Program-made: the position numbers and the translations under genes
The notes under the pieces: model-generated
Told to the model about the DNA's origin: nothing
Databases searched by the model: none
Seen by the model: the letters and a program-made list of their open reading frames with translations, nothing else
Shown here: positions 1 to 6,940 of the stretch, piece by piece
Layout of the letters: every line of letters starts with the position of its first letter
Numbering within the stretch: position 1 is the first letter of the stretch
Assembly (NCBI GenBank): GCA_919902965.1
Contig: CAKKSJ010000351.1
Span: 13,852-20,907 of the forward strand
DNA length: 7,056 nucleotides
Direction of reading: 5' to 3'
Source of the DNA: Burkholderiales bacterium
GTDB taxonomy: Bacteria; Pseudomonadota; Gammaproteobacteria; Burkholderiales; SG8-39

Positions 1-1
1 G

Positions 2-685
2 GTCAAGGTGTTCGGCGTCGGGCACATGAGCTTCGGCATGGGCGTAGGCGGCAAGAAGCGCTACGCCAAGCCTGACGATTTCGCCGGCAAGAAGATGCGC
101 AGCATGGGACCCGCCGAGAACCCGGTGCTCGCGTCTTGGAAAGCGAACCCGGTCGTCATGGCCATGGGCGAAGTACCGAGCGCGCTCGAGTCCGGCGTCA
201 TCGACGGACTGATGACCAGCCTCGGCGGCTGGAACAGCATACGCGAACAGGCGCCTTACTACACGATGGGCGGCGCCGGGGCCTTCGTCGGCGATTACTA
301 CATGATCAGCGCCAGCCGGCGCTGGTGGGACCGCCTCACGCCGGCGACCCGGGCGGCGCTGGAGAAGCTGATCGCCGAGACCATCCAGACGCAGAAAGAA
401 TATAACTGGTGCTTCGACAAGATGGCCTACGACAAGTACGGGACCAAGGACCCGTCCAAGCCAGGCGTGTATTGGATGACGCAGCAGGAAGTCTCCACCA
501 TGGTGAACGCGATGGGCGACGCGGCGGTCAACTACGTCAAGAGCAAGACGCCGTCCGAAACGGCCAAATGGGTGGATAGCTTCGTCAAAGAGGGTCGCGA
601 ACTGTCCAAGCAGCACCCCACCGGCACGTCGTGGATCGAGAAGCTTGACTGCTCGAAGCACGCGTCGGTGATTGTGGTCAAGTAA
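2..685 (+). CDS. TRAP transporter substrate-binding protein, DctP family (5' end missing)
   Basis: This is the periplasmic solute receptor of a tripartite ATP-independent periplasmic (TRAP) transporter. It captures an organic acid and delivers it to the membrane subunits encoded just downstream. The frame is open at the window start, leaving 227 codons of a protein that is usually about 330 residues, so the signal peptide and the first part of lobe 1 are outside. What is seen: a GKKMRS segment (fragment residues 29-34) whose arginine fits the conserved carboxylate-binding arginine of the DctP family, and the hallmark GEVPSALESGVIDG (56-69). After that comes a helix-rich C-terminal half ending in TAA. 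A GTG at position 8 could be read as a start but is only an internal valine, because the frame continues upstream. The next gene begins 18 bp after the stop. The family is clear; the ligand cannot be read from the sequence, though the Arg suggests a carboxylate. Confidence 0.93.
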   Translation, partial: VKVFGVGHMSFGMGVGGKKRYAKPDDFAGKKMRSMGPAENPVLASWKANPVVMAMGEVPSALESGVIDGLMTSLGGWNSIREQAPYYTMGGAGAFVGDYYMISASRRWWDRLTPATRAALEKLIAETIQTQKEYNWCFDKMAYDKYGTKDPSKPGVYWMTQQEVSTMVNAMGDAAVNYVKSKTPSETAKWVDSFVKEGRELSKQHPTGTSWIEKLDCSKHASVIVVK

Positions 686-703
686 CGCTCGGAATCAGAG
701 CGC

Positions 704-1255
704 GTGGAAAAAGCCTATGTGATCTGGCGGGGGTTCCAGGACCGGCTCCTGGCGCCCGCCGCCGGGCTGCTGCTGATTGGCTGCACGCTGATGGCGCTGC
801 TCGAAGTGGTGCGGCGCTACGCGTTCGGTTTTTCCTTCGAGTGGCAGCAGGACTTGGTGACCTACGCCACCATGAGCGGCGTCTATCTCTACTTCGGCAT
901 CGCGCAGCGGCACGGCTCGCACCTCAACGTGACCCTGCTGACGGATTCACTGGACACAGTCGGGCCGCGTTGCCGTGCCGTGGCCGAGATTGTCCGCCTC
1001 GTCGCACTGGTTTTTTCATGCCTGTTCCTGCTCCTGGTGCTGTGGTGGGGTCTGCCCGAAGTCGAGGACAGCGTGAAGTACGAGACCCGTACCGAGAGCC
1101 TGGGGTTTCCAATGTGGCCATTTCTGCTCGCACTGATGTCCGGATTCGCATTCATGGTGGTGACGATGTTTTTCCAGATTTACCGGCAGGTGCAAAAACT
1201 GCGCGGCCGGACCGTGCTCGTAGAACCGGCTGAGGCCGAGGCGACGGGGCACTGA
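704..1255 (+). CDS. TRAP transporter small permease subunit, DctQ family
   Basis: This is the small integral membrane subunit of the TRAP transporter. It pairs with the large permease in the inner membrane and takes part in docking of the loaded receptor. The product is 183 residues, within the usual DctQ range, with four hydrophobic segments near residues 16-36, 50-68, 92-116 and 133-158. The family signature after helix 1 is present as RRYAFGFSFEWQQDLVTY (37-54). The tail is hydrophilic and ends in a Glu/Ala-rich stretch. The chosen start is GTG at 704, 18 bp after the receptor gene stop; only a weak purine-rich stretch (GGAA near 691) precedes it, so translation may depend on coupling to the upstream gene. 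It sits between receptor and large permease in the standard TRAP order. Confidence 0.92.
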   Translation: MEKAYVIWRGFQDRLLAPAAGLLLIGCTLMALLEVVRRYAFGFSFEWQQDLVTYATMSGVYLYFGIAQRHGSHLNVTLLTDSLDTVGPRCRAVAEIVRLVALVFSCLFLLLVLWWGLPEVEDSVKYETRTESLGFPMWPFLLALMSGFAFMVVTMFFQIYRQVQKLRGRTVLVEPAEAEATGH

Positions 1256-1286
1256 TTCGCAAGCGAAGCGCGCCGGCGCCGCCAGC

Positions 1287-1293
1287 GGAGGAG
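1287..1293 (+). promoter_or_regulatory. Ribosome binding site of the TRAP large permease gene
   Basis: GGAGGAG lies 8 nt before the ATG at 1302. It is a strong Shine-Dalgarno match and fixes the start of the large permease gene. It contrasts with the weak site in front of the small permease gene. Confidence 0.75.
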
Positions 1294-1301
1294 AAAAGCC
1301 G

Positions 1302-2585
1302 ATGCATATCGTGGGAGTCGTAGTTTTCGTGCTGCTGGTGCTGAGCGTGCCGATCGGCATCGCGCTCAGCGCCGCCGCCGCTGCCTTCATCCTCGGCGAT
1401 CCACTGCTCTCGACCGAGGTCATCTTCCGCCAGTTCTTCAATTTCATCAACCGTTACTCGCTGATGGCGATCCCGCTGTTTATCTTCGCGGGATTCCTGA
1501 TGGAAAGAACCGGCCTCGTCGGCCAACTGTTCAAGTTCTCCGACTCGCTGGTGGGCTGGATGCCCGGCGGCTTCGGCGTGGCCACCGTGATGGCGTGCGT
1601 GATGTTCGGCGCGATTTCCGGCTCGAGTGTGGCGATGGCGGCGGCCATGAGTGTCATTGCCATTCCGGAGATGCGAAAACGCGGCTATCCGGACTGGTTC
1701 GCCGGCGGCCTGGTGGCGACGGCCGGCGGCATCGCCATGCTGATTCCGCCGAGCATCATCTTGGTCCTGTACGGCATCGTCACCGAGACCTCGATCGTGC
1801 GCCTGTTCTTCGCCGGCGTGGTTCCAGGGCTGCTTCTCGCCCTCGGCAACGCGCTCAGCGTTATCCTCATCGGCTGGCTCATCAAGCTGCCGCGCGGCAG
1901 CTTCGACCGGCGCCGGGTGTGGCCCGAATTCAAGGGCGCGGCGCCGGCACTGGGCATGCCGGTGGTTATCCTCGGCGGGCTATACGGGGGGCTCTTCACC
2001 CCGACCGAGGCGGCCGCCGCCGCCTGCGGCTACGCCCTTGTGTACGGGCTGATCTCGCGCGGCCGCCAATTCCTGGGCGAATTGCTGCCGACTGCCTACC
2101 GCTCGCTGAACCTGACCGCCGTGATCGTGTTCCTGGTCGGCAGCGTGGGCGTGTTCCAGTTCCTGCTCGCCAACATGTACTGGCCGCAGAGGATCGCCGC
2201 AGCCGTAACCAACATGGGATTGACGCCGCTCGGCTTCATCTTCGCCTACATGGGCATTCTGCTCATCCTCGGCATGTTCGTCGACGGCGTGGCGATGGTC
2301 CTGCTGACCGTGCCGGTGGTATTTCCGATCGCCATGGCGCTCAAGATCGACCCGGTGCATCTTGCCATCATCATCACGCTCAACGTCGAGACGGGCGTGG
2401 TCACCCCGCCCGTCGGCCTGAACCTGTTCGCGGTGAGCGGCCCTTCAGGGATTCCTCTCACACAGGTTGTCAAGGGCACGATTCCGTTCTTCCTCGGCGA
2501 TCTCACCGTGCTCGTGCTGGTGATCCTCTTCCCGACGCTCGCGACCTGGCTGCCGAACCTGCTGGTGGTCGACGTCTTCAAGTGA
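1302..2585 (+). CDS. TRAP transporter large permease subunit, DctM family
   Basis: This is the large membrane subunit that forms the Na+-coupled translocation channel of a TRAP transporter. The product is 427 residues, the normal length for this family, and is almost entirely hydrophobic. Family motifs appear in order: IPLFIFAG (57-64), MFGAISGSS (101-109), LIPPS (147-151), FTPTEAAAAA (232-241), ILGMFVDG (322-329) and TPPVGLNLF (368-376). The SGSS and TPPVG regions match the two helical-hairpin tips characteristic of these elevator-type transporters. Start ATG 1302 has a strong ribosome binding site. A 46 bp gap separates it from the small permease gene, so the three genes form one operon. 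No frameshift or missing motif is seen. No enzyme gene follows that would hint at the substrate, so that stays open. Confidence 0.96.
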   Translation: MHIVGVVVFVLLVLSVPIGIALSAAAAAFILGDPLLSTEVIFRQFFNFINRYSLMAIPLFIFAGFLMERTGLVGQLFKFSDSLVGWMPGGFGVATVMACVMFGAISGSSVAMAAAMSVIAIPEMRKRGYPDWFAGGLVATAGGIAMLIPPSIILVLYGIVTETSIVRLFFAGVVPGLLLALGNALSVILIGWLIKLPRGSFDRRRVWPEFKGAAPALGMPVVILGGLYGGLFTPTEAAAAACGYALVYGLISRGRQFLGELLPTAYRSLNLTAVIVFLVGSVGVFQFLLANMYWPQRIAAAVTNMGLTPLGFIFAYMGILLILGMFVDGVAMVLLTVPVVFPIAMALKIDPVHLAIIITLNVETGVVTPPVGLNLFAVSGPSGIPLTQVVKGTIPFFLGDLTVLVLVILFPTLATWLPNLLVVDVFK

Positions 2586-2670
2586 TTGCAGGGGCCGTCA
2601 AGCACATGAGAACAACGGGTTTTCCGTGACGCTTTCAAACCGGCCTGGAATCGAGTAAGTTGGACCTACC

Positions 2671-2677
2671 AAGGAGG
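2671..2677 (+). promoter_or_regulatory. Ribosome binding site of the superoxide dismutase gene
   Basis: AAGGAGG lies 6 nt before the ATG at 2684. This near-perfect Shine-Dalgarno decides the start: an in-frame TTG at 2660 lies upstream of this site and would add eight residues in front of an otherwise textbook lipoprotein signal. Confidence 0.85.
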
Positions 2678-2683
2678 AACATT

Positions 2684-3199
2684 ATGAAAACTGTCATTAC
2701 TCTCGCCGCGGTAACCGTGCTGCTGGCCGCCTGCCAGTCGATGCCCTCTGAGCCGCCGCGGGCGACGGCGCAACTGCAGCCGACCAAGGGCAATAAGACA
2801 ATAGGTGAGGCGACTTTCGAGCAGGCGGGCAATAAGGTCCACGTCGTGGTGTTCGTGCAGGGACTCAAGCCCGGCAAAGAGCACGGCCTGCACATCCACG
2901 AGGGCGGTGATTGCGGCGCCGACGGCATGAACGCCAAGGGACACTTCAATCCCTACGGCAAGCCGCATGGAAATTACGCGAGCGCCGCGCGCCATGCCGG
3001 TGACCTGCCGTCGCTCAAGGCCAACGCCAAAGGCCGGGCCAAGGTCGACGTCGAACTCGATATCATCACCTTGGCGTCCGGGCCGGGGAACATCGTTGGT
3101 CGCAGCCTGATCGTTCACGCCGATCCCGACGACCACAAAACCCAGCCGACCGGCAATGCTGGCGGGCGCATCGCCTGCGGCGTGATCAAAGCCGACTGA
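2684..3199 (+). CDS. sodC: Superoxide dismutase [Cu-Zn], lipoprotein-type, SodC family
   Basis: The enzyme converts superoxide to hydrogen peroxide and oxygen in the cell envelope. The product is 171 residues. Residues 1-17 form a lipoprotein signal with lipobox LAAC (Cys17); Gln18 at +2 does not match the Asp inner-membrane retention signal, so outer-membrane anchoring is expected. The catalytic set is complete: copper ligands His70 and His72 (GLHIHEGGDC), bridging His87 (GHFNP), zinc ligands His95, His104 and Asp107 (ARHAGDLP), copper ligand His145 (SLIVHADPDD). Cys77 and Cys165 form the expected disulfide, and the active-site Arg162 lies in GNAGGRIACGVI. It starts 98 bp after the TRAP operon on the same strand and has its own strong ribosome binding site, so it may have a separate promoter, but I see no convincing one. 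A small GC-rich hairpin follows the stop. Confidence 0.97.
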   Translation: MKTVITLAAVTVLLAACQSMPSEPPRATAQLQPTKGNKTIGEATFEQAGNKVHVVVFVQGLKPGKEHGLHIHEGGDCGADGMNAKGHFNPYGKPHGNYASAARHAGDLPSLKANAKGRAKVDVELDIITLASGPGNIVGRSLIVHADPDDHKTQPTGNAGGRIACGVIKAD

Positions 3200-3200
3200 A

Positions 3201-3217
3201 GCGCGCACTTTGCGCGC
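3201..3217 (+). terminator. Hairpin directly after the superoxide dismutase gene
   Basis: GCGCGCA (3201-3207) and TGCGCGC (3211-3217) form a perfect 7 bp stem with a 3 nt loop, starting 2 nt after the sodC stop. There is no T-run behind it, so it is not a classical intrinsic terminator. It may protect the 3' end of the mRNA or act with Rho. In GC-rich DNA such a short stem can also arise by chance. Confidence 0.3.
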
Positions 3218-3443
3218 GGACAGCGATCTGGGCGAACTGCCGGTTACGGTCGCAATAGGCGCCCTGCCCGCTGCGGCCCATGCCTCAGCGCTCGTGCGCG
3301 CCTGCGAACGGGCGAACGCGTTGCAGCGACGAGCTTTGATTTTCGCCGCCTATCCCGCGCTGCAAGGCGAGGTAGGCGCGCTGCTGCCGTGCGTCGTGCT
3401 CGTCGCGCCAGCCGCCAGCCGCGTCGCGGGCCAAATGCCTTGA
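3210..3443 (+). CDS. Doubtful small hypothetical protein
   Basis: An open frame of 77 codons fills the gap between sodC and the BT1 transporter gene. I do not recognise its product: it is Ala/Leu/Val-rich, with no clear signal peptide, metal site or nucleotide-binding motif. Points for it: third codon positions are G/C-rich like the neighbours, and its TGA (3441-3443) overlaps the TTG start proposed for the transporter, a layout typical of translational coupling. Points against: its only upstream start is a TTG inside the hairpin behind sodC, and it has no ribosome binding site. In GC-rich DNA open frames of this size are common by chance. It could also be the remnant of a larger gene. Confidence 0.25.
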   Translation: MRADSDLGELPVTVAIGALPAAAHASALVRACERANALQRRALIFAAYPALQGEVGALLPCVVLVAPAASRVAGQMP

Positions 3444-5065
3444 TCACCTCAGCCTATCGCTGGATCGATCGCAATATATTCGAGCTCGGGCGCGAGATGC
3501 GCCTGTCCTACCTGCCGCCGCTGATGGTCTACGTAGCTGCGGGCATCTCGGGCTTGACCGGCATCGTCGGCACCTTTTTCGTCAAGGACCACCTCGGCCT
3601 GTCGGCGGAATTCCTCGCCGCGCTCGGCTTCTGGGCCGGGATTCCCTGGGCGCTGAAAATGCCGCTCGGCCATCTCGTCGACCTCATCTGGCGCTGGAAG
3701 TCGGGCCTGGTGTTCCTGGGCGCAGGGCTGATCGCTGCAAGCCTCGCGATTATGATCGGCTTGCTTGCCTCGCCGGAGATGATGCGCCAGACCATGAGCG
3801 CCGAAGCCTGGTTCGTATTGAGCGCCCTGCTCGCACCGGTCGGCTATGTGGTGCAGGACGTGGTCGCGGACGCGATGACCGTCGAAGCCGTCCCGCGTGT
3901 CGACGACCAGGGGCAGCCGCTGGCCTCCGCTGCGCTCAAACTCATGCACACCACCATGCAGACCCTCGGCCGGGTGGCGATCATCGGCGGCTCGGTCGCC
4001 GTTGCGCTCGCCAACGTTACGCTGTTCAGCGGCGTCGAGCAGATGTCGGGCGCCGACAAGATCGCGGTCTACATCCGCATCTACGAATACGCGCTGGCGA
4101 TTCCAGTTGTTTCGGTGCTGGGCGTGATGCTGGCCGGCTGGCTGAAAATGCGCCACGCGCGCGCGCTGCGCGCGCAGGGCCACGGCTGGCGCCAGGCGCT
4201 CGAAATGGCGGGTGGTCCGCACCAGCGGCCGCAGCCGAACTGGTGGATTCTGGGCGGCAGCCTGGCCTTCGTCGTGTTCACGCTGAGCATAGGCCTCGCA
4301 GAGGTGCCCTATAACCAGGAAATCATTTTCGCCGGTTCATTCGGAATTATCGCGTTTCTGATGCTTAAACTCGTGCGCGAGCTGGAGCCGGAGGCGCGCC
4401 GCCTGCTGCTCGGCACCGCCATCATCATTTTCGTGTTTCGCGCCATGCCCGGGCCGGGGCCCGGTTCCACCTGGTGGATGATAGACGTGCTCGGCTTCGA
4501 CCAGCAGTTTCTCGCCAAGCTGTCGCTGATTTCCAGCGTCCTGACGCTGTTCGGCATGTTCATTTTCCGCCGCTTCATGGCCGATCACTCGATCGCCTAT
4601 ATCGTGGTGTTCCTGACCGTGGTGGGCACCCTGCTGAGCCTGCCGATACTCGGCATGTATTACGGACTGCACCAGTGGACCGCGGCGCTGACCGGCGGCC
4701 TGGTGGACGCGCGCTTCATCGCCGTGATCGACACCGCGCTCGAATCACCGCTCGGCCAGATCGCGATGATTCCGATGCTCGCCTGGATCGCGAACTCCGC
4801 CCCTGCCAATCTCAAAGCGACCTTCTTCGCCGTGATGGCCTCCTTCACCAATCTCGCGCTGTCGCTGTCGCAGCTCGGCACAAAATATCTGAACCGGATT
4901 TTCTCGGTGACGCGGGAAGTGAAGGAGCATGCCACTGGCTTGGTGAAAGTACCCCAGGACTACGGCGAACTCGGCTGGCTGTTCATTGCGGCGACCGTGC
5001 TTGGGCTGTGCGTGCCCCTCGTCGCGATACTCATCGTCAGGCGGGCGCGGCTGGGGAGTGCGTGA
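3440..5065 (+). CDS. BT1 (folate/biopterin transporter-like) MFS membrane transporter
   Basis: This is a polytopic inner-membrane protein of 541 residues with about 12 hydrophobic segments. It resembles the BT1 branch of the major facilitator superfamily, known for folate and biopterin carriers of protozoa and plants. What is seen: an N-terminal YLPPLMVYVAAGISGLTG segment (24-41), a QDVVADAMTVE motif (139-149) that fits the BT1 'D-x-x-x-D-A' signature, and a central MPGPGPGSTWWMIDVLGF (336-353) at the start of the second half. A basic cytoplasmic loop lies near 236-266. The start is uncertain. TTG 3440 is preferred because the frame upstream back to GTG 3389 encodes an implausible Arg-rich stretch; ATG 3497 is the next option but would remove a plausible N-terminal helix. 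No good ribosome binding site precedes any of them. The substrate is unknown, and folate is only one possibility. Codons for residues 482-523 recur at 6931-7056. Confidence 0.85.
   Translation: MITSAYRWIDRNIFELGREMRLSYLPPLMVYVAAGISGLTGIVGTFFVKDHLGLSAEFLAALGFWAGIPWALKMPLGHLVDLIWRWKSGLVFLGAGLIAASLAIMIGLLASPEMMRQTMSAEAWFVLSALLAPVGYVVQDVVADAMTVEAVPRVDDQGQPLASAALKLMHTTMQTLGRVAIIGGSVAVALANVTLFSGVEQMSGADKIAVYIRIYEYALAIPVVSVLGVMLAGWLKMRHARALRAQGHGWRQALEMAGGPHQRPQPNWWILGGSLAFVVFTLSIGLAEVPYNQEIIFAGSFGIIAFLMLKLVRELEPEARRLLLGTAIIIFVFRAMPGPGPGSTWWMIDVLGFDQQFLAKLSLISSVLTLFGMFIFRRFMADHSIAYIVVFLTVVGTLLSLPILGMYYGLHQWTAALTGGLVDARFIAVIDTALESPLGQIAMIPMLAWIANSAPANLKATFFAVMASFTNLALSLSQLGTKYLNRIFSVTREVKEHATGLVKVPQDYGELGWLFIAATVLGLCVPLVAILIVRRARLGSA
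4883..5008 (+). repeat. First copy of a 126 bp direct repeat inside the BT1 transporter gene
   Basis: This stretch encodes residues 482-523 of the transporter (from KYLNRIFSVTRE to LGL). It matches 6931-7056 in the same orientation at 119 of 126 positions, without gaps. The match begins exactly at a codon boundary and is cut by the window end, so its true length is unknown. The offset between copies is 2048 bp. Confidence 0.95.
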
Positions 5066-5212
5066 GCCGATACGCATACCGCTTGACCGGTCCCTCCCGA
5101 TTGCACTGCCCGAAAATCCGATATTGCCTGCGACGGCTCAAGCGAATTACACGGCAAATCCCCACCCGCAAAACCGATGACAAGCAGCATGGAGCCGCCT
5201 CTGGAACAGCTG
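5066..5212. other. Convergent intergenic region between the BT1 transporter and ald genes
   Basis: This 147 bp gap holds the 3' ends of two converging genes. No stem followed by a T-run is visible on either strand. Weak structures are present: CGCTTGA (5080-5086) pairs with TCAAGCG (5138-5144) across a 51 nt loop. AGCAGC (5183-5188) pairs with GCTGCT (5209-5214), overlapping the ald stop, with a small inner GAG/CTC stem. The second could serve as a bidirectional stop signal, but this is a guess. No gene or RNA is recognised here. Confidence 0.4.
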
Positions 5213-6325
5213 CTACAGCATTGAATCCGCCGGGGCATAGTCGTAGCCAAGACCCTGAGCGATTGCCGCGTAAGTCACTTTGCCGCGGCAAACATTCAGA
5301 CCGTTTTTCAGATGGGCATCGTCCTTCAACGCCTGGCGCCAGCCTTTTTCCGCCAGTGCAATCGCATGACCGATGGTTGCGTGATTGAGGGCGAAGGTCG
5401 AGGTGCGCGCGACCGCGCCCGGCATATTGGCCACGCAATAGTGCACGACATCGTCCACTGTGTAGGTGGGCTCGGCATGGGTAGTCGCATGGGATGTTTC
5501 AAAACACCCGCCCTGATCGATCGCCACGTCGACCACCACCGCACCCGATTTCATGCGCGAGATCATGCTGCGCGTAACCAGTTTCGGCGCGGCCGTCCCC
5601 GCGACCAGCACGCCACCGACTACCAGGTCGGCAGCGAGCACCGATTCTTCGATGGTGTGCTCGTTCGAGAACAGGGTCGCAATGCGGTTGCCGAACACCA
5701 GATCCAACTGGCGCAGACGATCGACGTTCTTATCCAGCACCGTCACGCGCGCACCGACGCCGATAGCCATTTGCAGAGCGTTGCTGCCGACCACCCCGGC
5801 GCCGATGATCACTACATGCGCGGGCGCCACACCAGGCACACCGCCCAGCAATATCCCCATGCCTCCCTTGGACTTTTCCAGATGGGCAGCCCCGGCCTGT
5901 ATCGACATGCGACCGGCCACTTCGCTCATCGGCGCCAACAGGGGCAGGCCGCCACCTGGCGCAGTAATCGTTTCGTAAGCCAGACAAACGGCGCCCGATT
6001 TGACCAGCGCCGCGGTCTGCGCGGAATCCGGCGCCAAATGCAGGTAGGTATAGAGAATCTGCCCATCGCGCAGCATCGAGCATTCTCCCGGTTGCGGTTC
6101 CTTGACCTTGACGATCATCTCGGCTCGCGCAAATATCTGCGGCGCCGAATCGGCTATCGCAGCGCCGGCGGCGACATATTGCTCGTCGGACAGGCCGATC
6201 GCGCTGCCTGCCGCTTTTTCCACCAGTACCTGATGACCGCGCGACACCAGTTCACGCACACTTGCGGGCGTCAAACCGACACGGTACTCATGATTTTTGA
6301 TCTCCTTTGGCACGCCGACCAACAT
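5213..6325 (-). CDS. ald: Alanine dehydrogenase
   Basis: The enzyme catalyses the reversible NAD-dependent oxidative deamination of L-alanine to pyruvate and ammonium in the cytoplasm, usually for use of alanine as carbon and nitrogen source. The product is 370 residues, the usual length. The N-terminal domain begins PKEIKNHEYRVGLTP with substrate-binding Arg15. Lys75 lies in VKVKEP and catalytic His96 in YLHLAP. The Rossmann domain has the glycine motif GAGVVG (175-180), with Asp198 for the adenosine ribose (VLDKN), and catalytic Asp270 lies in DVAIDQGG. All these numbers coincide with those known for the Mycobacterium tuberculosis enzyme, so an active enzyme is expected. The ATG at 6325 has a good ribosome binding site. 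The gene is divergent from an Lrp/AsnC-type regulator 147 bp away, a classic arrangement for alanine-responsive control. No defects are seen. Confidence 0.97.
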   Translation of the reverse strand: MLVGVPKEIKNHEYRVGLTPASVRELVSRGHQVLVEKAAGSAIGLSDEQYVAAGAAIADSAPQIFARAEMIVKVKEPQPGECSMLRDGQILYTYLHLAPDSAQTAALVKSGAVCLAYETITAPGGGLPLLAPMSEVAGRMSIQAGAAHLEKSKGGMGILLGGVPGVAPAHVVIIGAGVVGSNALQMAIGVGARVTVLDKNVDRLRQLDLVFGNRIATLFSNEHTIEESVLAADLVVGGVLVAGTAAPKLVTRSMISRMKSGAVVVDVAIDQGGCFETSHATTHAEPTYTVDDVVHYCVANMPGAVARTSTFALNHATIGHAIALAEKGWRQALKDDAHLKNGLNVCRGKVTYAAIAQGLGYDYAPADSML

Positions 6326-6332
6326 GTTCGGT

Positions 6333-6338
6333 CTCCTT
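6333..6338 (-). promoter_or_regulatory. Ribosome binding site of ald
   Basis: On the minus strand AAGGAG lies 7 nt before the ATG at 6325. It supports this start, which also gives the conserved N-terminus and standard residue numbering. Confidence 0.8.
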
Positions 6339-6415
6339 CAGTCAAATGGTTCGGAAACAATGACCCAAACCACATGATCAAGCAAAAGGCACGAAATGAG
6401 CTTGCAAATAGCAGG

Positions 6416-6443
6416 TTGTTCAGCAGCGCTTGTGCAATAATAT
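6416..6443 (+). promoter_or_regulatory. Candidate sigma-70 promoter of the Lrp-type gene
   Basis: TTGTTC (6416-6421) and TAATAT (6438-6443) are separated by 16 bp and lie 29 bp before the regulator start. Both hexamers match the consensus only in part. One of the TTGCAA-like elements lies in the spacer, which would suit self-repression by the regulator. Confidence 0.3.
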
Positions 6444-6472
6444 TTCGTTCCAATAGTCTTTGACGCACGTTT

Positions 6473-6940
6473 ATGCACAAAATCAATTTAGACAAGACAG
6501 ATCGTAAAATTCTTGCGATTTTGCAGAATGACGGTCGTATAACCAACGCGGAGCTGGCCAAACGGATCGGCCTCTCCCCTTCAGCCTGTCTGCGCCGGGT
6601 GCAGCGGATCGAAGAGTCCGGGGTAATATCGGCTTACGTAGCACTGGTGCAGCAGGAAGCGGTCGGACGGCCGTCAAGCATTTTTGTTGAAGTGACGCTG
6701 AAAAGTCAAAGCGAGGAATCGTTAAGAGCGTTCGAACGGGCCGTGGTAACTTGTCCCGATATTATGGAGTGCTACCTGATGTCGGGAGATGCCGATTATC
6801 TGATCCGTGTGGTGGCGGCCGATACGCAGGATTACGAACGCATCCACAAGCAGCATCTGACCCGTCTGCCGGGTCTGGCGCGTATCCGGTCCAGCTTCGC
6901 GATGCGCGCCATCTGCAAGAAAACTGCGCTAAATATCTGA
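6473..6940 (+). CDS. Lrp/AsnC family transcriptional regulator, likely controller of ald
   Basis: This is an amino-acid-responsive DNA-binding protein. The product is 155 residues. Residues 5-55 form the AsnC-type winged helix-turn-helix (LDKTDRKILAILQNDGRI, then AELAKRIGLSPSACLRRVQRIEESG with the recognition helix near 35-47). Residues 66-145 form the RAM effector-binding domain, with the ligand-loop motif MSGDADYLIRV (103-113). Divergence from ald suggests it senses alanine and controls ald, as AldR- and DadR-type regulators do; this is inferred from position. No Shine-Dalgarno precedes the ATG at 6473, so initiation may be leader-dependent or weak. Oddity: the direct repeat begins at 6931, so the last two residues (Asn154, Ile155) and the TGA are supplied by the transporter-gene copy read out of frame. 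Relatives often end in TALPL-like tails, so probably only a few residues are altered, and both domains are intact. Confidence 0.93.
   Translation: MHKINLDKTDRKILAILQNDGRITNAELAKRIGLSPSACLRRVQRIEESGVISAYVALVQQEAVGRPSSIFVEVTLKSQSEESLRAFERAVVTCPDIMECYLMSGDADYLIRVVAADTQDYERIHKQHLTRLPGLARIRSSFAMRAICKKTALNI

Larger units (their letters stand above)
6326..6472. promoter_or_regulatory. Divergent ald / Lrp-type regulator control region
   Basis: This 147 bp gap must hold the promoters of both divergent genes and is clearly more AT-rich than the flanking coding DNA. It holds two similar TTGCAA-like elements: GCTTGCAAATA from 6400 and GCTTGTGCAATAA from 6428, about 28-29 bp apart, close to three helical turns. 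These are candidate half-sites for the adjacent Lrp/AsnC protein, whose family binds as multimers to phased AT-rich sites. That is inference: no strong long palindrome is present. A convincing ald promoter was not found on the minus strand. Confidence 0.55.

Noticed and set aside
1257..1278. Small palindromes between the two TRAP permease genes (TTCGC-AA-GCGAA and GCGCCGGCGC)
   Set aside because: They are too short to stand out in GC-rich DNA. An attenuator inside the operon cannot be supported.
2615..2627. Small inverted repeat ACGG / CCGT behind the TRAP operon as a terminator
   Set aside because: The stem has only 4 bp, and the Ts lie in the loop rather than after the stem.
1595..2629. 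A 344-codon + strand frame inside the TRAP large permease gene
   Set aside because: It is the +1 shadow of a clear DctM gene; the product is Arg/Ala/His-rich low-complexity sequence.
3389..3439. GTG at 3389 as start of the BT1 transporter
   Set aside because: The 17 added codons are Arg-rich (RRARRASRQPRRG), typical of a non-coding frame, so TTG 3440 is preferred, though neither start has a good ribosome binding site.
3449..4222. A 257-codon minus-strand frame antisense to the transporter
   Set aside because: It is a shadow frame with no recognisable motif and no ribosome binding site; the sense strand carries a coherent membrane protein.
4474..5388. A 304-codon + strand frame overlapping the transporter 3' end and the ald 3' end
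   Set aside because: It is a shifted frame of the BT1 gene running into antisense ald, with an Arg/Pro/Asp-rich product and no domain.
5312..6463. A 383-codon open frame on the + strand across ald
   Set aside because: It is antisense to a complete alanine dehydrogenase, its product is rich in Arg/His/Gln with no family resemblance, and such shadows are normal in GC-rich genes.
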